Shown: positions 12,459 through 23,922, counted from the first letter of the stretch. The stretch is DNA of 64,000 nt from Notolepis coatsorum (GCA_963971535.1 OZ020587.1:155948153-156012152), one strand, 5' to 3'. The notes: generated by a model from the sequence alone, not told the origin. Made by a program: numbers and translations.

Positions 12459-13392
12459 TAAAAATGGACTCCAATCTTACATTTAAAAAACAAATCAAAT
12501 CGGTAGTAAACAATGCAAAGTTTCACTTATCAAACTTCCGTCACATCAGAAACTCTCTGTCAACAAAAGCAGCAGCACTGTATTTTAATGCCATTATTAT
12601 GTCACACTTAACATACTGTCTGACTAGCTGGACACAAGCCTCCTGTACAACATTACGATCTGTACAGGTAGTTTACCATCAGGCTGTGAAAGTTCTGGAC
12701 AGGAAAACAAACAGCCACTACCATTGTTATAGCATAGCAAACCAGAACCTACTGAGCTGGGACAATCTTGTCAAATTCAAAGATGCCTGCCTTACCTATA
12801 AAATCCTACATGGCTTGGCTCCTCCCCCCCTCTGTACTTTCATAAAACAGAAAGCATCTGCTGATAGATATACCAGGTCTGTAGTCAGAGGGGACTGTGT
12901 AGTCCCAAACAGGAGGTCTGCTTTTAGTCAGACAGCCTTTTCCGTGAGAGCAGCCCACACCTGGAACAGTCTGCCAACACGGCTCAGGGAGTATCAAAGT
13001 TACATCTCATTTAAAACTAACTTAAAATCATGGTTGAGAGATGGTCAAGTGTGCGACCATTTTAACTGAGGGGTTGTATTTTAATGTATGTATTTTAGTG
13101 TATTGTAACCTATACTGATTCCTACTGTGTTTTAATTATTGTACTATGTTTTTTAACTGAGGGGTTGTATTTTAATGTATTTATTTGTATGTATTTTAGT
13201 GTATTGTAACCTATATTGATTCCTACTGTGTTTTAATTATTGTACTATGTTTTAATTATTGTTGTGCTCATGTCACCTGCCCCAGAGACTACAGTTGAAA
13301 ATTAGCCAACTTGGCTAAACTGGCATATTTACAGTCAAATGTTCCTTAATATGCACTCTCTGTATTTTAAACCAATAAATACAAATAAATAC
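12459..13392 (+). mobile_element. LINE 3' fragment (Jockey/CR1-group), copy A
   Basis: One frame, to the stop at 13,069, encodes about 200 residues of the C-terminal part of a non-LTR RT (SHLTYCLTSW, LTYKILHGLAPP, HTWNSLPTRL). The 3' region contains a roughly 90-bp tandem duplication and ends in an ACCAATAAATAC-type tail. It is 5'-truncated at about 12,459, inside a 41-bp minisatellite that resumes at 13,397. It is nearly identical to copy B at 18,839-19,735, where an in-frame stop has arisen. Confidence 0.8.
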
Positions 13393-13396
13393 ATAT

Positions 13397-13775
13397 ACCT
13401 ACTGTGAACTGGATTATAGATGGGCTACAGTATACACACCTACTGTTATTTGGATTATAGATGGGCTACAGCATGCTCACCTACTGTGAGCTGGATTATA
13501 GATGGACTACAGGATGCTCACCTACTGTGGACTGGATTATAGATGGACTACAGTATGCTCACCTACTGTGAGCTGGATTATAGATGGACTACAGTATACA
13601 CACCTACTGTGGGCTGGATTATAGATGGACTACAGTATGCTCACCTACTGTGAGCTGGATTATAGATGGACTACAGTATACACACCTACTGTGGGCTGGA
13701 TTATAGATGGACTACAGCATGGCACACCTACTGTGATCTGGATTATAGATGGACTACAGCATGGCACACCTACTG
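13397..13775. repeat. 41-bp minisatellite
   Basis: About nine tandem copies of a unit starting CACCTACTGTGAGCTGG. One more unit lies at 12,414-12,458, so LINE copy A was inserted into the array. Confidence 0.9.
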
Positions 13776-13984
13776 TTGATGGAAATACATGTTTCAAGGA
13801 GGAACTGTAGGCCTATCGATCCCTGCGCTGCGGTGAAGACGATTGATTTGACATGTGCATTGAAAATGCATTTAAAACCTCCCGTATTGATTTGACTATA
13901 CTATAAAAAAAAAGAATTACGACCCCAAATGACTGAGATAAATGGGTGGGAAAAATAAGTGGAATATTCTGCATATAATAATAG

Positions 13985-14215
13985 ATTGGAATGTATTGTC
14001 ATTATACAGCACAAGTACAGTACAACGAAAAGAAGTTTGGCATCCAACCAGAGTGCAAATGTATCAGTAAAGTGTAACAGTAATATACAATGTAGAGGTG
14101 ATTAAACTGTGTACAACATGTACAAATTAGTACAAATTAGTACTACTGAGTATAGTGCTAATCAGATGTATGTACAGAGTTGTAGTATAATATGTACAGT
14201 GATACAAAATTAGAT
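13985..14215 (-). repeat. LINE 3' tail, reverse orientation
   Basis: Reverse complement of the tail at 183-480. Confidence 0.65.
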
Positions 14216-14783
14216 ACACAAATGTGACGCGCCCAGCGCTTACGTCCTCATTTCGGCCATGGGCAATTCGCGTATTTTCGTGATCTGTCGTGCAACGTTC
14301 TGCTTTCTTTATGGGTAAGTTGTTGACTAGTTGTTTATTTAGAAAGTTTGTGTGTGGTACAGCCCTGTTGGACGGTGAAAAGTAGCGTTCAAATAACGTC
14401 ACTGTCACCGCATTTAAATGGCATCATAACCTCTTACAATTCCACAATAATTTTAAGTGTTATTAGCGGAATAATAAGCTTGGCGCATTGGACTGGGCGA
14501 ATTAGCAAACGTGAAAAGAAGAAATCGTAGTCCTAAAACAGAGGAGACCCAGGGCTTTCGATTGGCGTCTAGATTTGATAAAACTACACTACCCAGCTCA
14601 CACCAGGTGCAGCGGAAATCCAACAGTGGAAGTTCAACCATATCACATTTTTCGTGTTTATATCTCACAGGTCAAACAAACCTAAACGTTATTTGCCATA
14701 AAATACAACGTATTATTGTTTCTTTACCTTTCTGTGAACATCTAGAAAAAAGTCTGTTTTACCATTCTCAGAGACCAGTCTTG

Positions 14784-14786
<3 letters not shown>
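14216..14786. other. No recognisable feature
   Basis: Short frames only (up to 129 codons, running into a CA repeat). Nothing I can name. Confidence 0.45.

Positions 14787-14831
<45 letters not shown>
14787..14831. repeat. (CA)n microsatellite
   Basis: Perfect CA array. Confidence 0.95.
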
Positions 14832-14832
<1 letters not shown>

Positions 14833-14932
14833 TAATAAGATGCACATACACTTCTATTCTCTATTCCATTCAATTCTATTCTTCTACTTTAGCCCTGTGA
14901 GGCCCTCGGTTGCAGAATGCACAGGGTTAAGC

Positions 14933-15100
14933 TTGTATAATTAAGCATTACATCACGCGCAGGAGTGGATTGTGAAAATTAGACCATGCCTAGGGGTGGT
15001 CGTTAGACCCCCCTAGGCATGATCTAATTTTCACAATCCACGACTACAAGTGGTGTAATGCTTTTATACAACTGGCACATTCATCCAACCTTATTGCTAT
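14933..15100. repeat. Hairpin module, outer copy
   Basis: Two arms of about 54 bp (AAGCATTACATCACGCGC... and its complement) face each other around a loop of about 14 bp containing GGTCGTTAGACC. The module is followed by TTATACAACTGGCA. The same module occurs reversed at the centre of the foldback element (16,150-16,310). Confidence 0.75.
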
Positions 15101-15487
15101 TTATACAACGGCATGCAAATTTCTCGATTCTGATTGGCTGAAACAGTCATTTTACACGTGTTTATTCTTCAAAATTCCACGCTGCTGGCCCAGGACCCGC
15201 CCACAACCGAATCACATCACATCACTCCGCCGGATCACAAGATGCCGGACAATAATTTAACAAATGGATATGTTGATAACGACTAAACGACTAAATATCA
15301 AGGGATTCTGTCACAGCGAATGTCTTAGTGCTTTAAACAATGTTGGATGATGTAATTGATGGGTCTTGAATCATTCTGTAACAAAAGAAAAATCGCGGAT
15401 TGATTGATTGATTAATTTTCAATTTCTTTTTCAATTTCTTTTTCCTTTCGACTGTCAAAGCTCGCTCTAGTCTCCACCCACCGCCAC

Positions 15488-15506
15488 ACACCCCCCCCAC
15501 ACACAC

Positions 15507-15548
<42 letters not shown>
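15488..15548. repeat. (CA)n microsatellite
   Basis: CA array inside the left arm of the foldback element; absent from the right arm. Confidence 0.9.
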
Positions 15549-15550
<2 letters not shown>

Positions 15551-15914
15551 CCTGCAACGCGGGGGATAGTCAGACTGAGAGAGAGCTGGGTGCTGCGCTG
15601 TTCTAAGTGAGCATGGCCTATTGAGTTGATTGATTGATTGATTGCTAATTTTATTACTGTACGCTTGGTTTCCAACTGGTTAAGTTTAGGCCCTCTACAG
15701 TAGGTTTAAAAAAATAAATAAAAAAATAGGGCGAAGAAAACTTTTTTTCCCTATAGGGCAAAGAAAACTTTTTAATTTGTTTTACCTACTTTCTATAGAA
15801 GCATCTAAGAATGAAGTTCTATAGAAAGTAGGTCTGCATCCCCTTAACAATTGTGTGTATTGAGCCGTACTGTATTGTACCCATTCTGCATCTGGTAATA
15901 AAATGTTCAATCAA

Positions 15915-16060
15915 TCATTTCAATAATACACAGTTGGATGTGTTAGTTGGTTGGATGCACTTCAAGCTGCTTCCACATGAGGCAACTTCTCTCAATCATT
16001 CCAATAATACACAGTTGGATGTGTTAGTTGGTTGGATGCACTTCAAGCTGCTTCCACATG
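15915..16060. repeat. Tandem duplication in the left arm
   Basis: Two copies of a roughly 90-bp unit containing CACAGTTGGATGTGTTAG. Confidence 0.8.
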
Positions 16061-16149
16061 GAGGCAACTTGTCTTTTTTGTAGTTGTGGGAACTACTTTT
16101 TCTGGCGGATGGTTTTTTCAATAAATCTTCGATTAATGTGTGTTTATTG

Positions 16150-16310
16150 TATAGCAATAAGGTTGGATGAATATGGCAGTTGTATAAAAGCATTACACCA
16201 CTTGCAGTCGTGATTTGTGAACAATAAACCATGCCTAGGGGGGTCTAACGACCACCCCTAGGCATGGTTTATTGTTCACAAACCACTCCTGCGCGTGATG
16301 TAATGCTTAA
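16150..16310. repeat. Hairpin module, central copy
   Basis: Reverse complement of the module at 14,933-15,100, again with two facing arms around GTCTAACGACC. It forms the tip of the foldback structure. Confidence 0.75.
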
Positions 16311-16439
16311 ACAATAAACACACATTAATTGAAGATTTATTGAAAAAACCATCCGCCAGAAAAAGTAGTTCCCAAAAAAGAAAAAAAGAGAAGTTGCCTC
16401 CATGTGGAAGCAGCTCGGAAGTGCATCCAACTGTGCTCA

Positions 16440-16680
16440 GTAGGACATCCAACAAACTAACACATCCAACTGTCTCTCAACTAAGACATCCAACAAACTA
16501 ACACATCCAACTGTCTTTCAACTAAGACATCCAACAAACTAACACATCCAACTGTCTTTCAACTAAGACATCCAACAAACTAACACATCCAACTGTCTTT
16601 CAACTAAGACATCCAACAAACGAACACATCCAACTGTCTTTCACCTAGACATCCAACAAACTAACACATCCAACTTTTCT
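16440..16680. repeat. 41-bp minisatellite in the right arm
   Basis: About 5.5 copies of a unit containing GACATCCAACAAACTAACAC at exact 41-bp spacing. Confidence 0.9.
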
Positions 16681-17221
16681 TTAGTTGTTAACCTACTTTC
16701 TATAGAACTTCATTCTTAGATGCTTCTATAGAAAGTAGGTAAAACAAATTAAAAAAAGTTTTCTTTGCCCTATTTAAAAAAAATGTAAACCTACTTTCTA
16801 TAGAAGCAGATTGAAAAGTAGGTAAAAAAAATAATAATAATTTGCAATTAATCAATCAATCAATCAATTTGCACGATTTTTATTTTGTTCCACAATGACT
16901 CATGACCCATCAATTACATCATCCAACATTGTTTAAGCAACTAAGACATTCGCCGTGACAGAATCGTTTTCCATTTAGTCGTTATGACGCTATCAACATA
17001 TCCATTCAGTCCACCCTCACTTAAAACAGCGCACCTCCCAGTTGCTTCTATAGAAAGAAAAGAAAAATTTAAAAAAAATTGCAATTAATCAATCAATCAA
17101 TTCACGCGATTTTTATTTTGTTCCACAATGACTCATGACCCATCAATTACATCATCCAACATTGTTTAAAGAACTAAGACATTCGCGGTGACAGAATCGT
17201 TTTTTATTTAGTCGTTATGAC

Positions 17222-18818
17222 CAGGGTTCGAATTATCACCTGAGAGCTATGGGGGCCCCCTGATTTTTTTTTTTTTACTATTTTTTTCCTGAAATTCTGG
17301 CTGTTTTCGAAGTCATATTTAGAGGAATAACTCATTAGGATTAGTCTAATACTAAGTAATAATGACATCACACAACAGTCTAATCATTAGACTATTGTGT
17401 GATGTCATTATTCAGTCTCATTCTTAACCATCAATATTTGTTCATTTTCTTACTCACCTCTGATATATAATGCCATATTTACTTATTTGCATTTTGCATC
17501 TGATAAAATACAACAATTTAATTTGAAAAATTAGACCAAATTTATGAACTTGAATTAACATTTATTTGTCTCTGCACTTATAAATCAAAAACTAACTAAA
17601 TAATCTAATGGAAAATAAATAGTTGTATGGCACAACAGCAGCATTTATCAGGATACAGTAAGTAACATTATCTGATAATAAAATGAACATAAAATAAATA
17701 CTTGTATAAATCTAAATAAATTATGTTTTTTTCATCTCTGTGGCAATGTGCTCTATGATCTGTGCACAAGAATGATCGGATCGGTGAGCTGGCCCGACTG
17801 TCGCACCGTTCAACTCATTAAGTGTCATAAGGGGGTTCAATTTGGTATACGGCAACCTTTCTTTAGCGACAGTATATGCTGCCCTGAATGAACTGGCTGT
17901 CTCCTTGAGCAAAGCAGATGTGATTTCGCTCACTTTTTTTGGAAGCACTTCCTTCTGGTTTTGACTTTCTATTTCTATAGCTTGCTTATGAGCAATGCTA
18001 TCACTGTGCAAGTATATTTTCTTCCTCAACGTCTTGCTCTGAGAGCTAGTCACAGTCCCATTCATCCACTGCTCTGCCAAATGGGCTCCAAATGATTTAT
18101 TTAACAATGTCTTGGCATTTTTACATGGAAGGCAGCCAATGCATCCCTCCTTGGCAAATAACCAGCTATATTTATTTTTCCAAAAGTTCCACTGACTCGG
18201 ACCCCAGCATTGTGGTGGATGAGTAGCAGCACAGTCCAGGTCTAGTGGTGGAGACTCAGGTCTGGCAGTGGCAACCGGCGCGGTAACAATAACAGGTGCA
18301 CTGCGCGCAGGAGCAGCAGAGCTAACACTAGTACTAGCACTAGCAGTGTCAACTTCAGTGACAGTAGCGCTGCTAGCTGCTGCACTAACAGCGTCAGTCT
18401 TTGGACTTTTTATAAAGCCAAAGCTGTCCAGCTTTGTACAGCCTTGCGGCGGGTTGAGCCTTTTTTTGGCGGCATGTGGCGTACTGTTTACAGCAGCTGC
18501 TTGCTGCTTCTTCTCCACTAGGTTGGAGTAGCGTTAAACTTATGGGCGACGCTCATGGACGACGCATAGCGGCTTGGAGGTGAAATGCAGCCTATTCCAC
18601 AACATTAATTACTCTGTTATTTTAAAAACTGAAAAGAAAAATATGATCTATTAACAATTTATTTAGGTAACATAAATAATACTAATTCGTACATAAAAAA
18701 AAATAAAAATAAAAAAAAAGATTATAATTTTTTTTTGAGAGACCCCCTTGACTATGGGGGCTCAGACTCTAGCTATGGGGGCTGAGTCCCCATTGGCCCC
18801 CTCATAATTCGAACACTG
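17222..18818 (-). mobile_element. hAT element with partial transposase-like ORF
   Basis: Ends CAGGGTTCGAATTATCA and TNATAATTCGAACACTG form hAT-type terminal inverted repeats, with GGGGGCC/GGGGGCT subterminal blocks. The flanking 8-mers GTTATGAC (17,214-17,221) and GTTATCAA (18,819-18,826) agree at 5 or 6 positions and may be a decayed target duplication. The minus-strand frame 18,518-17,721 (265 codons) has a low-complexity Ala/Ser/Thr N-terminus. A tryptophan- and cysteine-containing block follows (CWGPSQWNFWKNKYSWLF, then GCIGCLPCKNAK), resembling the TTF-type zinc finger seen before hAT transposases of the ZNF862/KIAA1586-like group. There is no ATG at its start (the frame begins with GTG after a stop), and the catalytic hAT core and dimerisation domain are absent. 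It is a deletion derivative. Confidence 0.7.
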
Positions 18819-18838
18819 GTTATCAACATATCCATTTG

Positions 18839-19735
18839 TCAGAGGAGAAAGGTTGACAGTTGTATCCGAATATAGATACCTTGGGATAAAAATGGACTCC
18901 AATCTTACATTTAAAAAACAAATCAAATCGGTAGTAAACAATGCAAAGTTTCACTTATCAAACTTCCGTCACATCAGAAACTCTCTGTCAACAAAAGCAG
19001 CAGCACTGTATTTTAATGCCATTATTAAGTCACACTTAACATACTGTCTGACTAGCTGGACACAAGCCTCCTGTACAACACTACGATCTGTACAGGTAGT
19101 TTACCATCAGGCTGTGAAAGTTCTGGACAGGAAAACAAACAGCCACCACCATTGTTATAGCATAGCAAACCAGAACCTACTGAGCTGGGACAATCTTGTC
19201 AAATTCAAAGATGTCTGCCTTACCTATAAAATCCTACATGGCTTGGCTCCTCCCCCCCTCTGTACTTTCATAAAACAGAAAGCATCTGCTGACAGATATA
19301 CCAGGTCTGTAGTCAGAGGGGACTGTGTAGTCCCAAACAGGAGGTCAGCTTTTAGTCAGACAGCCTTTTCCGTGAGAGCAGCCCACACCTGGAACAGTCT
19401 GCCAACACGGCTCAGGGAGTATCAAAGTTACATTTAATTTAAAACTAACTTAAAATCATGGTTGAGAGATGGTCAAGTGTGCGACCATTTTAACTGAGGG
19501 GTTGTATTGTAATGTATTTTAATGTATTTATTTGTATGTATTTTAGCGTATTGTAACCTATACTGATTCCTACTGTGTTTTAATTATTGTACTATGTTTT
19601 AATTATTGTTGTGCTCATGTCACCTGCCCCAGAGACTACAGTTGAAAATTAGCCAACTTGGCTAAACTGGCATATTTACAGTCAAATGTTCCTTAATATG
19701 CACTGTCTCTGTATTTTAAACCAATAAATACAAAT
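18839..19735 (+). mobile_element. LINE 3' fragment (Jockey/CR1-group), copy B
   Basis: Same sequence as copy A at 12,459-13,392 with scattered substitutions, and extending about 35 bp further upstream (VVSEYRYLGIKMDSN). The frame ends early at a TAA at 19,435-19,437, where copy A has TCA. It sits in the right arm of the foldback element at CCATTTG, where the left arm is continuous. Confidence 0.8.
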
Positions 19736-20016
19736 ACAAATTTGTAAAGATTATTGTCCGCCATCTTGTTTTTTCCTACAAAGTCGCACGGCGGAGTGAT
19801 AGTAATTCGGTTGTGGGCGGGTCCTGGGACCAAGAGCGTGGGATTATGAAAAATAAATATGTGTAAATTGACTGTTTCAGCCAATCAGAATCGAGAAATT
19901 TGCATGCCGTTGTATAACAGCTGTTTTTCACAGCCATGACTGTGACAGCACTTACTGACAGCTTACAGTATGTTAATGCTATTCAAGTGACAACAATAAC
20001 TTTCCATAATAATTCT

Positions 20017-20487
20017 ATTTTTTTTATCTACTTTTTCTCCCCATCTTTCTATTTTTCTCCCATCCCAATTTCGTATTATCCAATTCTTCCCTCCCCTGTC
20101 TCGAACGTTGCTAGACCATGCCTCCCACTGGTCGGCTGCAATGTGGACGAAGCCTTGCATCATGTGTCCCCTCCGGTACACAAGGAGGCAGCCGTTGCAT
20201 TTTTTCACCTGCACAGCGCGATCTCTCAGTGGCGAGGAGTAACGCGTGGGAGGGACACGCTGCCCCCGATACTTCCTGATTCTGCTGTACAGGCGCACCA
20301 ACCGACCTGTAGGAGTCGCTGTCCACAACGTCCGATCCCCACCCACCGGCTTTCCCACCCCCTAATACTGCCAATTGTGTTAGTATGAACGACCAGCCAA
20401 GCCGGAAGCAACGCCGAGAGCTGGGCTCGAACCCAGCATCTCCTGCGCTAGTGGCGAGCGCCTTGCTCACTGCGCCACTTAGCCGCC
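20017..20487 (-). mobile_element. tRNA-derived SINE, long family, copy 2
   Basis: 471 bp between perfect 17-bp direct repeats CTTTCCATAATAATTCT (20,000-20,016 and 20,488-20,504). On the minus strand the head reads GGCTAAGTGGCGCAGTGAGC with a B-box-like GGTTCGAGCCC. The tail is T-rich on the plus strand. Confidence 0.9.
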
Positions 20488-20554
20488 CTTTCCATAATAA
20501 TTCTCCAACAATAACCTCCTCAACATTACCCAACAAGATGACATGCACTGTATA

Positions 20555-21260
20555 ATTAATAAACGAAGGTGGACGTGGATTGGCCACCTACTCAGAATGG
20601 ACAGCAACGCGATCCCAAGAGTCACATGACACTGGACTAAGGCCGTCCCCGAAGCCTGTTCTTCGCCAGGGTTTTTTCGAACGGACGTTTGAACCTTCGT
20701 TTTTAATTTAAAAAAGAATATTTCCAAAAAAATACATTGCAAATTATTATTATTATTATTATTTTTTAAATATCCTAAAACTAAATCCTCAATTTGAATA
20801 AAGTGATTAATCTGATTAAATTAGTTTTTTTTTTTTTATTAAATCAACTTTCTTTAATGAATATAACTCATCAGTTTTTAATACTATAATATTAGTGTAG
20901 CCTAATCTTGATCTGCAACTGTGAAGAAAAACCCCATTGGTTTAGACACATAAAAAAAATATATATAAAAAAAATTAAAAATTATTACAAATTTAAATGT
21001 TGATTTAGAATTCGATTGCCAACGTAACGAACGAAGGTCCGAACGTTCGAACGTTTGGGCTCAGCCCTACACTGGACCCCAGGAGGCAAGAGAAAGGAAA
21101 GGGAGGCATAAAACAACATGGCTTAGTAGGACTATAGAGAAGGAGCTCCAGAAAAACCACCAGAGCTGGGGGACCAGAGAAAAGATGGCCAAAGACAGAT
21201 GCAAGCGGAGAAACTTTGTTGCTGCCCTACGCGCCAGCCGGCGTAATGGGGATAAGTAAA
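20555..21260 (+). mobile_element. RTE-type LINE C-terminal fragment, split by a hAT MITE
   Basis: The pieces 20,555-20,637 and 21,070-21,258 encode the end of an endonuclease-RT polyprotein. Motifs are W-x-W-I-G-H-L-L-R in the first piece, then TPGGKRKGRHKTTW and ASRRNGDK before a stop in the second. The gap is exactly the MITE plus one copy of its target duplication. Confidence 0.75.
20638..21069. mobile_element. hAT-type MITE, 432 bp
   Basis: Flanked by a perfect 8-bp duplication CACTGGAC (20,630-20,637 and 21,070-21,077). The inverted ends TAAGGCCGTCCCCGAA and TTTGGGCTCAGCCCTA match at 12 of 16 positions. The interior is AT-rich and non-coding. Confidence 0.9.
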
Positions 21261-21431
21261 AGTAAGTACAATTCAAGTGAGGGGGGTGGCTGGCGGGTTG
21301 TGTAGGGGGCTCTTGTTCACGCCCAGCAGAAACAGGCAGAGGTGTTAACTCTAGCCTTTTCTTCGAGAGGCGTTTTTTTCACAACTTAAAGCAAACAGAA
21401 AATAAACAGTTTTACAAAATTCAAATGAGTG

Positions 21432-21907
21432 GAGCAGCTGGGTGGCGCAGCGGACATTGCGCTCGTCACCAACGCAAGAGACATCGGGTTCGACTCCGGC
21501 TGTCGCCGTTGCCTCCGGCTTGGGCCAGCCGTCATACTAACTCAATTGGCAGAGTTAGCGGGTGGAAGTCGATGGGTGGTAATCTGGACGTTGTGAACAG
21601 CGACTCCTACAGGTCGGTTGGGGGACACCTGCACAGCAGAGACAGGAAATAGCGGGGGTAGTGTGAGCCTCCCACACGTTACACCTCACCAATGAGAGTC
21701 CGCGCTGGCAGGTGAAAAGATGTGACAGGCTGCCTCCTCGTGTACCGGAGGGGACACGTGATGCAAGCCTTCTATCCTCACTACAACCGGCCAGTGGGGG
21801 GCATATGCGAGCAACGTTCAAGACAGGGGAGGGAAGAATTGGCACAGAAAAATTGGGATGGGAGAAAAAATTGAAAAAGAGGAGAAAAAGTGGATACAAA
21901 AAAAAAG
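21432..21907 (+). mobile_element. tRNA-derived SINE, long family, copy 3
   Basis: 476 bp between perfect 13-bp repeats ATTCAAATGAGTG (21,419-21,431 and 21,908-21,920). The head has CTGGGTGGCGCAGCGGAC and GGGTTCGACTCC (A- and B-box-like), and the element ends in an A-rich tail. Confidence 0.9.
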
Positions 21908-22042
21908 ATTCAAATGAGTGTGATGAACTCAAACATCATCGATCGCTGTGGTCGTGGTCACAAATTAGCATATTTGAGCAATTAGCAGCTGTGTTTACGC
22001 TTGACTACACTACTAGAGAATGCCTGGTCCTGATTGGCCCGT

Positions 22043-22067
22043 GCCCACCCCCCCCCCCCCCCCCCAT
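22043..22067. repeat. C-rich homopolymer tract
   Basis: Long C run with few interruptions. Confidence 0.85.
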
Positions 22068-22184
22068 TCCCCCACTTACCCGACTCCTGTCGTACTCCTT
22101 CCTGGAGGCAGCGAACAGCTGGGCGTTGGAGATGGCGATTCCACAGAAGGGCAGGTACATCTGCAGCACCTGTGGACCAATCAG

Positions 22185-22372
22185 AGGTCAGATAGAAGGT
22201 CAGAGGTCAGATAGAAGGTCAGATAGAAGGTCAGATAGAAGGTCAGATAGAAGGTCAGATCATCAGATAGAAGGTCAGATCATCAGATACAAGGTCAGAT
22301 CATCAGATACAAGGTCAGATAGACGGTCAGATCGTCAGATAGAAGGTCAGATAGAAGGTCAGATCATCAGAT
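22185..22372. repeat. 12-bp minisatellite (AGATAGAAGGTC)n
   Basis: Tandem 12-mers with an AGATCATC variant interspersed. Confidence 0.9.
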
Positions 22373-22482
22373 GGTACATTTCTCTTATCACTGCACTAGA
22401 TGTAACTTAGTGCTTGGAAGGGTTTGCAGTTGCAGCGTATGTGGCCGAGGATGCAACTGCGTGACCACGAGAATACACAAAC

Positions 22483-22703
22483 ACCAACCCACCCACCAAC
22501 CCACCCACCAACCCACCAACCCACCCACCAACCCACCAACCCACCCTCCAAACCAACCAACCAACCCACCCACCCACCCACCAATCAACCAACCAACCAA
22601 CCAACCAATCAACCAACCACACCCAACCACCCACCCACCCACCCACCTAAACCCACCCATCCACCCACCAACCCACCCACCCACCAACCCACCCACCCAC
22701 CAA
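22483..22703. repeat. (ACCC/AACC)n minisatellite
   Basis: About 220 bp of CCAACCCACCCA-type units on one strand. The long ORFs over it on both strands (up to 147 codons) are repeat artefacts. Confidence 0.95.
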
Positions 22704-22863
22704 CTGAGAGAGAACTGTACACAAAGCAATATTTGTTAGTTGCTTCTGGCTATCTGGACAAGTTACAACTTAAAGAAGATTGGGAGCTTTATTTTCTTTG
22801 TCGTCTTGTCTTTCTAAAGCCTAATTTACACACAGATGTCAAAGTGCTCCGCGCGGGTCACGG

Positions 22864-22940
22864 GTGAAGCCTGCAGAGTGAAGCCTGATGAGTGAAGCCT
22901 GATGAGTGAAGCCTGATGGGTGAAGCCTGATGATGCGTGA
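22864..22940. repeat. Short tandem repeat (GTGAAGCCTGATGA)
   Basis: About five copies of a 14-16-bp unit. Confidence 0.85.
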
Positions 22941-23289
22941 TGAAAAAAACTATCTTTGGAATTGAAACCAATAAAGATGTTTTTAATCAACACCATTACT
23001 TACTAGGACAAATAGATCAATTCTGTTGACATTTTACAATTTGACTGAGGAGTTTGGCCCACTGTGCCTCTAGGTGAGACCATGGAATCTCTATCGTGTT
23101 TCCTGTTTCATTCTTATGTTTATTCTTCATCAAAACAGCGTACTCACTTGACACACGCTGATGTTCATTTGCATCACATGGAGATCCAATTAACTTCTCA
23201 GCGTGTCTGCGTTGATTTCCGTTGTTTCGTGATCTCTGGTGATTTACAATCATCCACAATCACTCTGTGAAGTGTATATGTATAATAAA

Positions 23290-23775
23290 GCAAAAGGTAA
23301 TGTATACTTTTCCACGAAACATTCAAGAACTGTTCTTTGATAGAGAGGGGGGTTATAATCTGAGGGGAGAACTCAATTTAAAAGTTCTTAGTGTACGCAG
23401 TACCATGAGAAGACACAGTTTCAATATGTGGAGTGAAACTGTGGAACAGTCTGAATGTGGTGCTAAAGCAATGTCCAAACATGAGACAATTCTTAAGGAA
23501 ATTATGTTCACGAGGTACAGGGATAAGGAAGGGATTTGACATTCACTGGTGTTTACATTTTTATATTATTTAGGTTTTAAATTAGTACACTCATTTGAGT
23601 AGTGGAAAAGGGGTAGGATTAAATAAGTGTATACTTCTTCCTACTTTTCGAACATGTACATTGAGTTATGTTTTGCTTTTGTTTCTTAAAAAAAAATAAA
23701 AAGGATTTTTATTTAATTTCTTGAGATCAATGATTTGTTTTGATTTTATATATGTTCGAAATAAAGATTTCAAAT
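23290..23775 (+). repeat. LINE 3' fragment
   Basis: A 90-codon frame (23,267-23,539) matches the LINE pieces at 6,168 and 12,342 and continues to a GAAATAAAGATTTCAAAT tail. It is the C-terminal end of a non-LTR RT with no catalytic motif left. Confidence 0.6.
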
Positions 23776-23916
23776 AAAAAAGAAAATAAAGATCAGCAGT
23801 GGAACAGGCCTCCTGAGGGCGGGGCGTCAGCGCTGAAGACGACACTTTACTGAGCGCTTTAGAACACGTTCACGACACCAGCTTCATTACAGCAGAGTCA
23901 TGAACACTTATTAAAC

Positions 23917-23922
<6 letters not shown>

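Larger units (their letters stand above)
15101..19917. mobile_element. Large foldback element with ~1.1-kb inverted arms
   Basis: The ends TTATACAACGGCATGC and GCATGCCGTTGTATAA are perfect complements and open into long inverted arms. 15,101-15,420 pairs with 19,740-19,917 plus 16,838-17,215. 15,780-15,835 pairs with 16,690-16,745. 15,960-16,150 pairs with 16,310-16,440. The symmetry centre is a hairpin near 16,235. The right arm was lengthened by a tandem duplication (16,838-17,000 and 17,080-17,215), then hit by a hAT element (17,222-18,818) and a LINE fragment (18,839-19,735). No transposase frame belongs to it, so it is non-autonomous. I cannot assign a superfamily, and no target duplication is visible at the ends as drawn. 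Confidence 0.75.

Noticed and set aside
16440-16680. CRISPR-like array
   Set aside because: The 41-bp units are contiguous with no unique spacers, and the context is a eukaryotic transposable element.
22371-22867. Pro/Thr/Gln-rich and Gly/Trp-rich ORFs up to 147 codons
   Set aside because: Translations of an ACCC/AACC minisatellite.
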